Shown here piece after piece: positions 1 through 11,432 of a stretch of 64,000 bases of DNA. Position 1 is the first letter of the stretch. Each line of letters begins with the position of its first letter. The stretch lies in assembly GCA_026210745.1 (NCBI GenBank), contig CP110630.1, forward strand, positions 5,828,001 to 5,892,000, read 5' to 3'. The DNA is from Exobasidium rhododendri (taxonomy: Eukaryota > Basidiomycota > Exobasidiomycetes > Exobasidiales > Exobasidiaceae). The notes beneath the pieces are model-generated. The model ran no database searches and was not told the origin of the DNA. It saw only the letters and a program-made list of their open reading frames with translations. A program made the position numbers and the translations under genes.

Positions 1-3000
1 CAAACGAATGATCTCCGATCACCATAAAGATCTTCAAGGAGAATGCCTTTGCAAATATCTTGTTCAGGTCGCAAAGCAGATAGAAGGAAAGGACCGGTAA
101 GATGCAGGTGAACTTGAGATCGTCGTAATTCAGTTGTAAGTCGGAATTGCCCCAACCTTTAGGATTTCCTGTGACGAAGTCTACCCGCAATCGCAATTCC
201 CTCGTTGGCCAGGAATACGGGCCATAGCCAGTAGTTTCACACCAAGCCAATCCGAATCCGACAAAAAAGATGGCCCACGCAAAGATCTGTCCCGGAAGGC
301 GCACTTTCTTGAGGAATGCAAATCGGCGATTGATGGAAGCAGGTGTCAGGGGTAGTCCCCTTTTAGCCCACGCTTTGTAGTTCAATTTACAGTCCAAGTC
401 GGCGACCATAAGACCCAAGAGGAACAAGGTGTCAAGTCGATTGGCATACCAGTTGAAGAAGATGCACAGCGAGTAGAACGTCCACCGTTTGTAGTGATTC
501 TTGATCTGTCTAGCAATGATGGCACACAAGAACAGCGACCAAGTAAGTTGTATCATCAGCGCGACTGTCCACATGATTCCAATGGCATATCGTTGCACAA
601 TCGCTGGTTGCGTTGGCGGAACGGTGAACCACAAAGAGATGAACGAATTGAAGAACTCAAAGAGATTGCCATAGTCCACGTAGTATGACCAGACAGTCCA
701 AGATCGTGAAGGTAGACGAGAGATCCATCGGAAAGCCGACACCTCGATGAGGAAGTATTCGAAGAATGCAGCCATGAATACGGGAAAGAGAATACGTGGA
801 AGTCTTCGAAGCGAGCTTTCGGCTACGTTGAGTAGGTCTCCTCGCGTGAGGTAGCGGATGCTCATTATTCTTGCCGGTAAGACGAAGAACATGGCCACTC
901 GAAAGGAAGCGGAACCTTGGAATAGAAGTGAAAGACTAACGATCCAGCCGTAAACGAACCATTTCGGATAGTGAAGGGGAGTGGTGGGATCTAGTGCTAA
1001 TCTTGCCGAAGAAGGCGTTTCCATGTACATTGCCGACCACTGAAGGAGAAGAAGGGGGAAGCAAGAGGTTTTGTTAAGAGGGCGATTTGAGCTTTGTGTA
1101 TTTACGTCGTCATAAACTCACATGACCAATAGTGATTGCCAAGGTAGCAAATCCTCGCAGGGAACCCAGGTAGGCCACTTTGCTCTGACCCGAAGCTGTC
1201 GTTCCGAGTGCAGATTCATCGATGAAGATGCTATCGTGCAGCCACGTCCTCGCTCTTGCCAACATCTCACGGACGCTCGGCTTCTCCACCGGTGGCATCT
1301 CCTCACCGTCCCTTGGCGCAGCCAGTGTTGCCGTTACGGTTGAAGGTTCGTCTTTGTCGGTCGTCGCTACCTTTCGCCTCCTCCATCTCTTAATGACTGG
1401 GGCAGACACGAGAGAGGTAGAGGAACCGCCTTCTCCGATGTTTGGATCCAGCAACGTAGGCACCGTGAGTAGGGGAAGAGGTTGCTTGAGGGCATGTTTC
1501 TCCTTGATGCCGTCCTCCTTTTCTGCATCATTGCCGTCTTTTGCTCCTTTAGTGTCATCTTCACTCTCATATTCTTCGTTACTCCAATCGGAATCACGAT
1601 CATCGTCATCGTCATCTTCATCCCCCGCTTCACTGTGGTTCTCCAGCATGATCTCGGTGTTCCACTGGGAGAAGGCCATCTCAAATTCTCTTTCGGCGCT
1701 ATTGCCACTATCAAAAGAGTTGCCCAACGACCTCAGATCTAGCATTTCCTCCCTCGGTGTGTAATCGTCCATCGCATGCATCCTATCGTTGAACGTCATT
1801 TCGCTCCTCTCTTTCTCTTGAGCACTGTAGTAAGCCTTTAACTTTTGACGCCGAGTGTACATCCTCCTAGCATATGCATTGATGTAGAGAAGTAGGGAAG
1901 CGCCCAAGCAAGTACAGATAGAGGCTATTGACCAGGTCTTCGGCTTGAATGGAGTCGGAGGTATTACGTATTCATTCAGTGCAGTCCTGTTGAACGCGGT
2001 GGATCCTCGCAAGGTGTAGTCTTCCGTACTGCACAATGATGAGAAAGGTGCAGCGAAACACTGAGATTCGAATTGCTTCCAGCGTGCGGGATTGCTGGAG
2101 TTGAGAAAGATTCGAGAGTAGATGATCTTCGAGGTAGACGTTCCTCCCATGGGTGGCCCGGCAGATTGTGATGACTCGCCGGTCGCATAGTGACGATACG
2201 AGAAGACCGAAGGCGTCGTTGGTACATGATGATCGACCCCACCATCGTACAATTTCGATTGAGTCGCACTAGTGTTCAGCGTTCTGGCCGAATTGGAGAA
2301 GGTGATGCCGGGAATGCGAGACCAATCGAATCGATGTTCAATGAAACCAAATCCATCTTCTCCAAGGTACGTCAGATTCGTGATGACAGGTTTTGCTGGT
2401 GCATCCGATGCAGAGAATGCCCAACGTAGCGTCGAGTAATTTGCATTGAAATCCGCTCCGTACACTCCAATGTCGATCAGCTCTGATTCATTGAAGCGAG
2501 CCTGCATGTCGAAAGCCGAGCCACCGTATTGGATGTTGGGAGCCTGTGTCATCGTTCGAAAGCTGCCGTATAGAATGTCTCTCCTTCTTGACACTACTGC
2601 AGATCCCCACGTTGTGTGGTTCTTTCTGAACGCTGGACTGACATCGAGAGCTAGTCCTTGGAATTTGGTGTCGTTCACTAGACGAACATTCTCTTTCGCA
2701 TACCCTGTTCTGTACGTGGAACTAAAGCCATCTTCCCAATTGTTGATCGGCGCCGAAGCGACCACCCAATTCTCGTTCTGTGTTCCCGTATCGCCTGCAA
2801 TACCTTGTCCTTGCCAGGCTGGTGAGACTGTCGGGTTGGTGATCAGGTCGGCTTGCGCGCTGGCGGTCTCGTTCCAGTAGGTGATGATGCGGTCTGTCCA
2901 CAACTCATCTGTGACTGGGTCCAAATAGCCGCACTCGCACTTTGACTCGGCGAGACCAGCACATATAAGCAACGCAAAGATGAATGCCTGAACGGCTCCA

Positions 3001-3011
3001 GAGGATGGCAT
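1..3011 (-). CDS. Acyltransferase-3 family membrane protein with a large lumenal N-terminal domain (partial, 3' end outside window)
   Basis: Two exons, 3011-1122 and 1039-1 (intron 1040-1121, GT..AG, phase 0); the second exon stays open to the window edge, so the C-terminus is missing. I chose the ATG at 3011 because it starts a signal peptide (hydrophobic run FIFALLICAGLA followed by SKCECGYLD); the in-frame codon at 3065 is TTG. Residues about 25-365 are a Cys- and N-glycosylation-site-rich extracellular or lumenal domain that reminds me of fungal concanavalin/GH16-like domains (weak). A membrane segment follows (near residue 380), then an acidic linker with a run of Asp. The exon junction lies in SLRGFATLAITIGH, typical of the first helix of the Acyltransferase_3 family, and exon 2 encodes several more hydrophobic helices. 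Such proteins move acyl groups onto lipids or glycans in membranes; the substrate is unknown. The combination of domains in one gene is unusual. Confidence 0.7.
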
Positions 3012-3878
3012 CTTGACGATCCAAGAGTGGTAAAGAGAAGGAGTAAAGGAAACGTCCCAAATCAAGGACAGCCTTTCCTATCCGCTCTCCCTGCCCTCCG
3101 ATGTTCCGCACATTTGGCTATCCACGACGCCGGTAGTCGAAATCATCCTCCCCCAACGAAAGGGATTGAGCACCGATCGACGTGAGAATAAAGGCGAGGT
3201 CCTCGTGAGATACCCTTATCCAAGAGCGGCGTATCCTTTTCAGCCACCCAATGTGTCAAACTTTGTTTTTTTGTCTTTTGTTATTTCCTCTCCCCCCTTC
3301 TTCTCCACCTCGACAATAACAACTCCAAAGGTTAAAGGATTCAATTCGGCGCGCGCGTTTGAGTACTGTACCCCCTCTTTCCGACGTCGGGATTTGATAT
3401 AACAGGCTTTTAACCGCCTGTCTGAAATAGCGACGCAAAAGTTGGGTGTCTCTGGTACACTACTATTCATCCCCTCTCGGGTTTCAAATAATTACGACAA
3501 CGACCCCTGTCTCTCCCGTATGCGTTCAGGCCTGGGATGGGTACAGCAGCCACGTATCTCATCGCGACTGCTGCATCCGGCTCACTGTACCAGAGTACCG
3601 ATGGACACCGGAGTCTCCCCTGTGTTCACGTACACCGATCGATACAAGCGAGAGTATCTTGGGGGTAGTGGCTGGCTTGGCACTGCATAGAAAGAAGACT
3701 GTCGGTCTTTGACCCTTGAGAAGATATCTCAGAAACACTTTTGTCGCCTCCCACGCTCTCGTGACTACGACTTCAGGAGTAAGAGTTTGACATTGGCAGT
3801 TCCGTACGCACGCCCCCTTTGACCTCGCACATACACCTGGTTGCCCATCAGGAAGCAGCTGTGTCATACTTGTCAAGC
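3012..3878. other. Intergenic region
   Basis: Upstream region of the leftward acyltransferase gene and downstream region of the aldo-keto reductase. I see no coding exon with splice signals and no RNA gene. A pyrimidine-rich stretch lies at about 3270-3310. Confidence 0.6.
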
Positions 3879-4817
3879 CTAAGCGTAAGGAGGCGCTACA
3901 TCCTTGACTTCAGTCCACATATCCTCGAAAGCTCTGACCAACGCTTCATTCAAAGGTCCGCCTTGACAAGCTTCGAGATTACTTTCCAGCTGCTGATTGG
4001 TTGAGGCACCGATAATGATTCCGTCTTCTTCACCCAACGGCGAATGATGCTTCAGCCATCGAAGTGATGCTTCCAGAAGGGTCACCTGATTCTCTTCACA
4101 CGTCTTTGTCATCTTCTTGATCGCTCTTACTGATTCTTCCTTGAGAAAGAGGGAGGCAAAGAAAGGCATTGCTTGGTAGCGCGAACCTTCTTTTGGGGCG
4201 AGGACTTCATCGATTCGCTTGCCCAACGCTCCTCCTGCCAGCGGTCCCCAGCAGTAGAATTGCATCCCGTACTTCTTCAGAAGGGGAAACAACGTGACTT
4301 CCGCCTTTCGGTGAATAGCATTATATCCACCTTGATAGACACTCGGTAGCACAGTCCCTTGTTTCTTGCAGATCTCATACACTTGCGTCACTACTTCATC
4401 CTTGAGGTTTGATATGCCAAATCGTTCAAACTTCCCTTCTTTGTGCAGCTGTCCGATCGCTCTACATTGCTCTTCTAGCGGAGTAGCAGAGTCAGGCCCA
4501 TGGAGATAGTAGATGTCCACTTTGTCGACCTGTAATGCTGCTAATGACTTGTTGCAATTCTCGATGATCTTATCGTACGTCAATGAATGCGGTGAAAAGG
4601 CGGGCGCTTTGGTTGCAATCTTGAATTCACTCCTTTCCTTCAACTGCCCCAGGACCTCTTCTGATCTTCCCTCATTGTATCCTCGTGCGGTGTCCAGCTC
4701 TTTCACTTGGTACTTTTTGCAAATGCTCAAGAATGAAGACAACTGTGGTGGTGTGGAGAGCAAGGAGGACCCCTTTGCCGCACTGCTCCCCATTAAACCA
4801 ACAACATTCTTGACCAT
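3879..4817 (-). CDS. Aldo-keto reductase (AKR7-like)
   Basis: 312 residues in a single exon, ATG at 4817. NADPH-dependent reductases of this superfamily reduce aldehydes and ketones in the cytosol. The catalytic tetrad is visible: Asp42 and Tyr47 in ELDTARGYNEG, Lys70 in IATKAPA and His106 in YYLHGPD. The barrel strands and the C-terminal cofactor segment (IIIGASTNQQLESNLEA) are complete, and the length fits the AKR7 (aflatoxin aldehyde reductase-like) group. It faces the disordered-protein gene across a 0.9 kb divergent spacer. The natural substrate cannot be told. A role in the polyketide cluster 20 kb away is possible for an aldehyde reductase, but nothing supports it beyond chemistry. Confidence 0.9.
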   Translation of the reverse strand: MVKNVVGLMGSSAAKGSSLLSTPPQLSSFLSICKKYQVKELDTARGYNEGRSEEVLGQLKERSEFKIATKAPAFSPHSLTYDKIIENCNKSLAALQVDKVDIYYLHGPDSATPLEEQCRAIGQLHKEGKFERFGISNLKDEVVTQVYEICKKQGTVLPSVYQGGYNAIHRKAEVTLFPLLKKYGMQFYCWGPLAGGALGKRIDEVLAPKEGSRYQAMPFFASLFLKEESVRAIKKMTKTCEENQVTLLEASLRWLKHHSPLGEEDGIIIGASTNQQLESNLEACQGGPLNEALVRAFEDMWTEVKDVAPPYA

Positions 4818-5752
4818 GTCTGTGAGGTGTTGAAGAGTAGCGATAGAGGTGAACGAAGGAGGGAGAAAGGGGAAGGGGGGGAAAAGATGCGAGCAGAGTC
4901 TGTTGCTGTGCGATGCGGATCTTCTTCCAGCCGATGAAGAGCTCGATTACAGTCAAGCCACACCTTGGCGTGCAGACGTGAGGTGAGCGTGCATGTTCTC
5001 AAGGGGGGGGGAAGGTGAAATATCTGTTTGTGGTACCTAATTAAAGTCTCTCCTTGGCTTACGCGTAAAGAATTTACGAAGAGGCCTGGACGCGCGAACG
5101 CATGCCCCGACTACTGTAATTAATTATCTGTACAATGAAACGTCGTGAGGGAAGCAGTAAACAATAGAACCACAATATAACCCACGACCAGGTCATCGCC
5201 TCAGAATCAGTAGCCTTGACAACGATAAGTGGCGAAAGACAGTGGCTGCAAGATCGTTGCCCTCCCTCGGTGTAGTGTGTTGACAAGGAAGGACAGAGGG
5301 ACGGTTTGCCACGTTCACTTTGCCGCCACGGAAGATGAGCGCTGAGGCCACACACAGAGAGTTCAATGATTTTCCTTCGAAACGATCTACCTCGAAACTG
5401 GCTGCGTGCTCTGTTCTAGCTGCAGGGATAGCAACACGGTGCAATGTCTCGTCAACGAAATGAGGTACCTTGTATTGCTTAAGGCTGCACTTACTGTGTG
5501 AAGCGTTCTAAATGAGGCTCATGCTCGAGCCTCTAAAGGAAAGGTCGAGGAGAAGAAAGTGAAGGGGCCTCGTAACTTTCAGATCGTCCAGGCTGCAGGA
5601 CCAAAGGGTAAGGCGGAGCGGCTTGATGATCAGGATTGCGAAAAAACGCCACTGATGGTGAAGATACTTCAAGACGAGACATGACTTGATCTCTCCTCCT
5701 GTCATAGGAAAGTCAGTCTATTTTCTTGACACTTTGCTTCAGGATCGCAGCA
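4818..5752. promoter_or_regulatory. Divergent intergenic region between aldo-keto reductase and a rightward gene
   Basis: Holds the promoters of both flanking genes. An AT-rich stretch lies at about 5115-5130 and a G run at 5005-5012. No further gene is supported; open frames here lack ATG context or splice signals. Confidence 0.5.
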
Positions 5753-8700
5753 ATGATGGTCGGTCTTTCATTCGTTCCACCAGCAGTACCTGTCTCGATT
5801 TATTGTGCTACATTCGCCTCCGACGATTCAGTCTCCGGTATGCAGAAAACTTTTCGGGCAGGCTCACATCGTTGGCCAGATGGTCAAAGGGGTGTGCAAT
5901 ACTCATTCCCTGCCACCTCTACGACGCCATTGTTCAGACAGGTGTACTCTACATTGCCATCGCTCCCATACACCCGCGACATCGTCAACAGTGAAGCAAG
6001 TCTCGCATCGAGCGACGCAAAGAACATGGCTAGACTTACGACACTCTCTGCCTTGACGAAGAGGGTCTTGCGGAAGAGCGATGAGACAAAGATGGAGTGT
6101 CGAGATGCAAGCAGCAGTCCCCCACACTTCAGGCGGCCTCGCTCCTTCAGCAGCCTCGCAAAGGATGCAGTGGCCAATACCAGCGAGCGGGCGAGTGTCC
6201 TTCAAGAAGCGAAGCAGTCCAGTCCACCACCGATCTACGCAAGACAGATGGCTCAGCGTGTTAATCCTACTTCTTCTCTTCCTTCTCACGTAGACATTGG
6301 CAAATCGCAGATGGCGGCCAGTCATAGCACCGGTCTTCCTTCCCCTCCTCTCTCGCCATTGCTGTCTCAAATAAAATCTGACTACGAGCAGATTGCCCTT
6401 CGCTTCCTCTCTGCACACGATGACAGCGCAACATCAAATCCTGGACAGCCCGCACCAGTACGTACGTCTGCTGCTGCTGCTGCTGAAGAGACCAACGACG
6501 ACGTCCTCCTGCTACCCCAGCCGGCTTTCCTTGGGGGCCGGTCAAACAGTGCTCCTGATATGCCAAGCGTTAGTGATGCAAGTCGAGATACATCCTTCTC
6601 AGCCACCATCCCTACCAACAGTCGCTCTCCTGTTCTCGACTATAAAGGACCAAAAGAACTCCCCCGAGCCAGCAGTCCGCGCCATACGCAGCCCATGGAA
6701 GCAGTGACAACACCGTCATGGCCTGCTGTAAAGGGCCGAACACGCTTACCGTCATTCAAACGGCGATTCCTTTCCCGTACGAGCACTGCTCCTCCCACAA
6801 CAGTGCATATCTCGCCCTCGGAAGATCAGCGACCGACGATGAAAGCTATTCATTCGACGTCAAAGACTACTGGCTCTTTCTTTCGAGGTGCAAGGAAGTC
6901 TTTCTCACAAGCAGACTGCCCACCTACACCACCAAAGTCTTCCGCTTCTACATCATTACCTCCTTCCACTCGCACATCGACCTCAAACAATTCTCCAGAG
7001 ATGCTGCCACATCAATTGCCCTCTCAACCTCCTACTGTGGCTTTGCGCAGATCGTCTCAAGCAACGACATCTACTCTCAGGCGCTGTGACATTCCTCGGT
7101 TGCCTGCGTCTTCGAGTCCTTCTCTTGATGTCTTATCTACCATCATCACTCCGGAGACGGAAGAACACAGCGACTTCTTGATGGCCGTTCTCAGCCTTGC
7201 TGGATCGCACGAAAGCGCACCCTCTGGCCAGCCGACTTCGCCGAAAATCACTACGCAGCAGGACGCCAACCGACTGCAGAGCGAGATGATCAAGAAGAAC
7301 AAGACGCAGACTCAAATGACCACTCTCAAAGCACTTCGAACCATCTGGACAAGAGATGATTCAGACGACTCTGAAGACGAGTACGGCGACGAAGAGGAGG
7401 CAAAAGATGCCAGTCATTCGCTGCAGAGGCAGCAAGCAGCACGCGGCAGTGATCAGAGCGGCAGTGATCAGAGGTGGGCTGGATTGAATACGCCGGCCAA
7501 GAAAGCCGTGTATGCCTGCACTGTCATGAAGTTCCATCCTCGATTGGCCGCTTCGGGTCTTCATGAAAGTAAAGCATTGACGGACATCAGTATACCTCGA
7601 TCTGTGAACAGCGTCAAGTCGTTGCAAGGTCACTTCTCCTCGTATAGTGCTCAGAGATGCTTGCAAGTTGGTCTAGCTCGAGGAAGGATCGTGCGGAGGC
7701 TAAGAACAGAGAGACTGACACTGTGTATGGAACAGGAGCTAGAATGGTTCATCAAGAAGTACTTGCCTCACTTCATCGCTCCTGATCAGCTTGTCGGTCA
7801 ACTATCAAAAGGGGTAGCTCAAAGTAAATTGGAAGCGCTGATCAGGTCGCCGATCATTCAAGGGGCGAACAATGGCATGACTCGATGGGCTACTCGGCCG
7901 CCATTTCAACAGCGATGCAGGGTAATAGAGGACGCAAGTGTAGTGCTGCCTTTGGAAAGACTGTCGTTGCACGTAGGACAAGTGATCAATAAAGTTAAGA
8001 AGCAGCCCAGACCGATGTCGTTGCAGTTGTCAATTAGATGCAAAGCTCTTGCCGGCATGCCCTCGAGGGGACCCTCCTTATCCTCTCCCGCATTATCCGC
8101 TGAAGATACTTCAGAAGGAAAGGAGAAGCGGACGTCCGCCACAACATTAAAGAGGAGTGCTCGACTTGCGCCTCCTTGGGCTCGTGTACCAAAGCGGTCC
8201 ACTACTGATACAGACTTTTGCCTGACGACTTCTACTCCTCGGATGGGTACCACACCTCAATCTGCTGCTGCTGCCGAATGCTCTGCAGTGAGTGCAGGTC
8301 GAAATTCGAGCCTCGAAGAGATCAAGAAGAAGGAGTCGGAAGGAGAAGAGGATGAGGAGGAGGATGTCCCTTTAGCCTTGTTGGTCAATCGGACGAGGAG
8401 AGCAGTACCGGATCACAGTTCAAAGAAGGCAACGGTATCCATGGACGAAGCTTTCACTGCAAGGCTCTCGCTGGGAAGAGAAAGGGAGATTGCAAATCGA
8501 ATCAATCGAGAAGTGAAGCTGAAAGAAGATCAAAGAAGGTCGATACGTCAAGCTCGTGAAAGGAGGGAAAAGACACCTCACACCAACGCTCTCTCTTCAC
8601 CGACCTATGGAGCAGGCGATTCCTCGATGGTGCCAAGGGAGAGGAGCAGATCATCGGCTGATGTAGGAGGACTTGCTTGCGGCAAAGATTCGACGTCTGC

Positions 8701-9145
8701 TCGAGCCAGTCCAGCTTCTTCGCCTACTCGACGACGGCAGCACATATGCGGCAGCAACCCGTCTCTGTCGCCAACGAGGCTGATGCACGATGCTGCTCCA
8801 GGTCCATCCTTGCCATCGAAAAGATTATCCAGCGCCGCAAGACCAGCTCCCACTTCTTGGAAGACGAGCGGTGATATGGTACTGCAACCTTCGCCCGCTA
8901 CTCGTCTACATCGCAGCTCCAATGTTCCCGTCGTAGCCCCGCATGCTATGATGCCGTATTATTATGTCCCTCTGATGCCTCCGGCTGCTGTGCAGTCACA
9001 GCAGGGCATGGTCATGTCGTCCACTTTCCATCTGCCCTCTACGTACCTCCCCTTTCCGACTTCCCCCCTTGTCTATCTATCTCCTGAACAACTTCCCACC
9101 TCCGCTCGACGATCGAGTCTAGTGGTCGAACCACGTTCACTGTAA
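5753..9145 (+). CDS. Large low-complexity protein of unknown function
   Basis: One open frame of about 1130 residues. The frame opens upstream at 5726 with TTG; the first ATG is at 5753, but a later Met (6027) or an upstream exon cannot be excluded. Most of the protein is Ser/Pro/Thr/Arg-rich and probably disordered. There are two acidic patches, around 7360-7405 (DDSDDSEDEYGDEEE) and around 8330-8370 (SEGEEDEEED), and a hydrophobic Pro/Tyr/Met-rich C-terminus. The most ordered, probably structured part is encoded at about 7460-8040 and contains Leu- and Arg-rich helices (GRIVRRLRTERLTLCMEQEL). I do not recognise a known domain. Such composition is seen in fungal regulatory or cytoskeletal proteins, but no function is claimed. 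Confidence 0.6.
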   Translation: MMVGLSFVPPAVPVSIYCATFASDDSVSGMQKTFRAGSHRWPDGQRGVQYSFPATSTTPLFRQVYSTLPSLPYTRDIVNSEASLASSDAKNMARLTTLSALTKRVLRKSDETKMECRDASSSPPHFRRPRSFSSLAKDAVANTSERASVLQEAKQSSPPPIYARQMAQRVNPTSSLPSHVDIGKSQMAASHSTGLPSPPLSPLLSQIKSDYEQIALRFLSAHDDSATSNPGQPAPVRTSAAAAAEETNDDVLLLPQPAFLGGRSNSAPDMPSVSDASRDTSFSATIPTNSRSPVLDYKGPKELPRASSPRHTQPMEAVTTPSWPAVKGRTRLPSFKRRFLSRTSTAPPTTVHISPSEDQRPTMKAIHSTSKTTGSFFRGARKSFSQADCPPTPPKSSASTSLPPSTRTSTSNNSPEMLPHQLPSQPPTVALRRSSQATTSTLRRCDIPRLPASSSPSLDVLSTIITPETEEHSDFLMAVLSLAGSHESAPSGQPTSPKITTQQDANRLQSEMIKKNKTQTQMTTLKALRTIWTRDDSDDSEDEYGDEEEAKDASHSLQRQQAARGSDQSGSDQRWAGLNTPAKKAVYACTVMKFHPRLAASGLHESKALTDISIPRSVNSVKSLQGHFSSYSAQRCLQVGLARGRIVRRLRTERLTLCMEQELEWFIKKYLPHFIAPDQLVGQLSKGVAQSKLEALIRSPIIQGANNGMTRWATRPPFQQRCRVIEDASVVLPLERLSLHVGQVINKVKKQPRPMSLQLSIRCKALAGMPSRGPSLSSPALSAEDTSEGKEKRTSATTLKRSARLAPPWARVPKRSTTDTDFCLTTSTPRMGTTPQSAAAAECSAVSAGRNSSLEEIKKKESEGEEDEEEDVPLALLVNRTRRAVPDHSSKKATVSMDEAFTARLSLGREREIANRINREVKLKEDQRRSIRQARERREKTPHTNALSSPTYGAGDSSMVPRERSRSSADVGGLACGKDSTSARASPASSPTRRRQHICGSNPSLSPTRLMHDAAPGPSLPSKRLSSAARPAPTSWKTSGDMVLQPSPATRLHRSSNVPVVAPHAMMPYYYVPLMPPAAVQSQQGMVMSSTFHLPSTYLPFPTSPLVYLSPEQLPTSARRSSLVVEPRSL

Positions 9146-9385
9146 ACTATTCCAATCGTCCTGCGTGGTCGAATGTTATGTACAGTATTGATGAGGTGCA
9201 GTCGAAGCTGAGGCAGCAGTCATGTGAGAGGGCAAGATGTATGGTACAGTTGTTGTTTGAGGTGGGCTTTGATATATACTTGGCACTGGACTTATGTCTT
9301 TACACGGTACTGTTCAGAGATCAGAGATCAAGGATCACAAGGCATTAGCTAGACTTCCACGCTCAACGAAGGAGAATCGTGTGAC

Positions 9386-10101
9386 TCACTCGTCGTGGAA
9401 ATGCCAGCGGGTATCCTTTGGAGAGAGAGGCGCATTCTTGATGTACCTTTGATTATCTTGAGGTGGCTCTTGTTTCTAGTGAGGGCCGGAAGAGATGCGT
9501 GAGTCTCAGAACTCGGTGATATAGTGCTCGCCATCTAGTGAAGTCTCGACATACCTTGCAGCTGGCCAGCATACTTTGCATAGTGAGCAGCACGCTGCTG
9601 ACATTGAGAACAGGGCTCCATTCGGTAGAGAGAATGGAGGCACAGCAGTGGCCATTTGAGTAGATGTGAGGGTGCTGTCAAAAAAATGTAGCTTCTTTCA
9701 GTGGCTTTTTCTGGCTTCGCGACTCCTTCTGGTACAGACCAAAGGAGAACACTTACAATGGGTGACTTGTATGGCGCTGTCGTGACAAAGACCACTTCAG
9801 GCGCCTCCAGTGGATAATTATCTGTGAAGCGAAACCTCATGGCAAATGTCTCTCCTTCATATACGCTTTCTCCCAGCACTTGGAGCTCGAACAACCACTC
9901 TTTGAGATCGTCCGCCCTTATCAGCTTCGTCCCTGTTGGTGGGCCGTTTGTCTGTATTTCTGGCAGTGCGGGGAGAGATGGTGGAATACGATAGGTGAGA
10001 AGTCTCAGTCGCAGCTATCTACTACATCGGCCTCTGCCCCCAATCTATGCCTTGCACATACCCATCAACTCTTTCCCAAGTCTTTTGCTTGCTATCCTCA
10101 T
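9386..10101 (-). CDS. Ubiquitin-conjugating enzyme E2, UBE2W-like
   Basis: Reconstructed from four exons: 10101-10062, 9959-9757, 9674-9555 and 9475-9386, giving 150 residues, the same size as UBE2W. Introns are 102, 82 and 79 bp with GT..AG ends and consistent phases. Exon 1 starts MRIASKRLGKELM and joins to EIQTNGPPTG, a classic E2 N-terminus. The HPHIYSNGH motif precedes the catalytic site; by alignment to UBE2W (HPHVYSNGHICL) the active cysteine is Cys92, the second of a Cys-Cys pair. The end, KDTRWHFHDE, matches the unusual flexible C-terminus of the UBE2W class. Known family members attach ubiquitin to protein N-termini. The gene is divergent from PAM17. Confidence 0.9.
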
Positions 10102-10441
10102 TGCCAATTAGAGTCTCTGCGTGAGGGGACAAGAGAGGTTCTCGGTTGTGTGTAAGAGTGGTGAGGAGTCCTTGGGATAAATTTAAAGATTCACAGGATC
10201 AGGCACCGGCTTGAAATTACACTTTCCTACCCCATCAATACTGATCGACAACTTCATTATTCTTAAAATTGAAAAGGGCAACAAATTTCACGCCGACACA
10301 ACATCACACGTGATCTCATCTTTAGATGATCGTCCGCTCGCTCCCTCTCAGACGAAGAAGTCGCTCCAATGGCGTGTAAGTTGTGTCTCTCTCACGTACT
10401 GTACTCACCCTTGCCTGCCCCGCTTCGGCCTTGGATCTGCC
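10102..10441. promoter_or_regulatory. Divergent promoter region UBE2W / PAM17
   Basis: 340 bp between two start codons pointing away from each other. AT-rich in the middle (10190-10300). No other gene seen. Confidence 0.5.
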
Positions 10442-11347
10442 ATGTCATTCACCTCTGGAGCTTCTCGTAACTTGCTTGCCAATAGAGGCACCCTTGGATG
10501 TACCAGTCGAGTGGGTGATGTGAAGACCCTCTCGACCTCTGCTATGTCATTTGCACCTCTCCGAGCTTCTTCGCCTGCCTCAGCATCCACGTCACGATCT
10601 TCCCGCTCCTCCTCTTCATCATCACCGTCACCATCGTCATCATCATCACCATCAACATCGAACACTGCTGCAAAGACTTTGCCTACTTCGGATTCACTCA
10701 AATATTCACTACCATGGAATCGATATCTTCAACTAAGAAAACAGAGGCGTGTTGCTGGAATCGTGACGACCGTTCCGACCACTTTCCTCGCAGCTCTCTC
10801 ATCAGGCTCCTACTTCCTGACACAAGAGATCGATCCTACAAATACGATCGCTGGCATTGATCCAGTATACGTCTATGCGCTTCTCACTCTTTCATGTACA
10901 GGTGGGTTGAAGAGAGAAAGTGCTAAATGCACGTAGATTGGAAGCCTAGACCCCATATACCCACTACGCACCTGTCTCTACCCTTCTGAACTATACAGGT
11001 TTAGGCTATTTGATAGGCCCCACAGTTGGTTCTTCAATCTGGTCGCTCTTTCATTCGAAGCACAAGAAAGAGATCGAATCGAAGGATCAAGATTTCTACC
11101 AACACATCAGTGCAATGCGAGTGGACCCTAGCCGACAGACGATGCAGAACAGGCTACCTGATCATTACGTAAGTGCAGCCAACTGGGGTACTTTACCTCT
11201 AAATATCGTGCATCTGACTCTTTCTCACCACTGTTTCAGGGCGAGAAAATTGGAAGTATTGAAGACTATCGACAATGGCTTCGGGATCAGGCCGCCTTCA
11301 AGAGAAAGGCTGCTCATGGGGTGAGCGATGACGAGAAGTCAATGTAA
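10442..11347 (+). CDS. PAM17: Mitochondrial import motor subunit PAM17
   Basis: Three exons, 10442-10901, 10999-11168 and 11240-11347, giving 245 residues. Introns of 97 and 71 bp keep the frame. The first 95 or so residues are Ser/Arg-rich with few acidic residues, as expected for a mitochondrial presequence, followed by a Ser/Pro repeat. The family core is clear: SLPWNRYLQLRKQRRVAG, two membrane helices (TTFLAALSSGSYFL and YALLTLSCTGLGYLIGP), then DQDFYQHISAMRVDPSRQ and the C-terminal EDYRQWLRDQAAFKRKA. PAM17 is a subunit of the presequence translocase-associated motor on the inner membrane and helps arrange Pam16/Pam18. The ATG at 10442 directly precedes the presequence. Confidence 0.92.
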
Positions 11348-11432
11348 TATCGATTCATCATCAAAGCCAGTATATTCTTGACATCGCAGAAAGCTATACA
11401 GGATTATCTCGGGAGACGTGCGGAGCAAAGCG

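Noticed and set aside
3879-4817. Aldo-keto reductase as part of the polyketide cluster
   Set aside because: It lies 19 kb away, beyond several housekeeping genes; chemistry alone is not enough.
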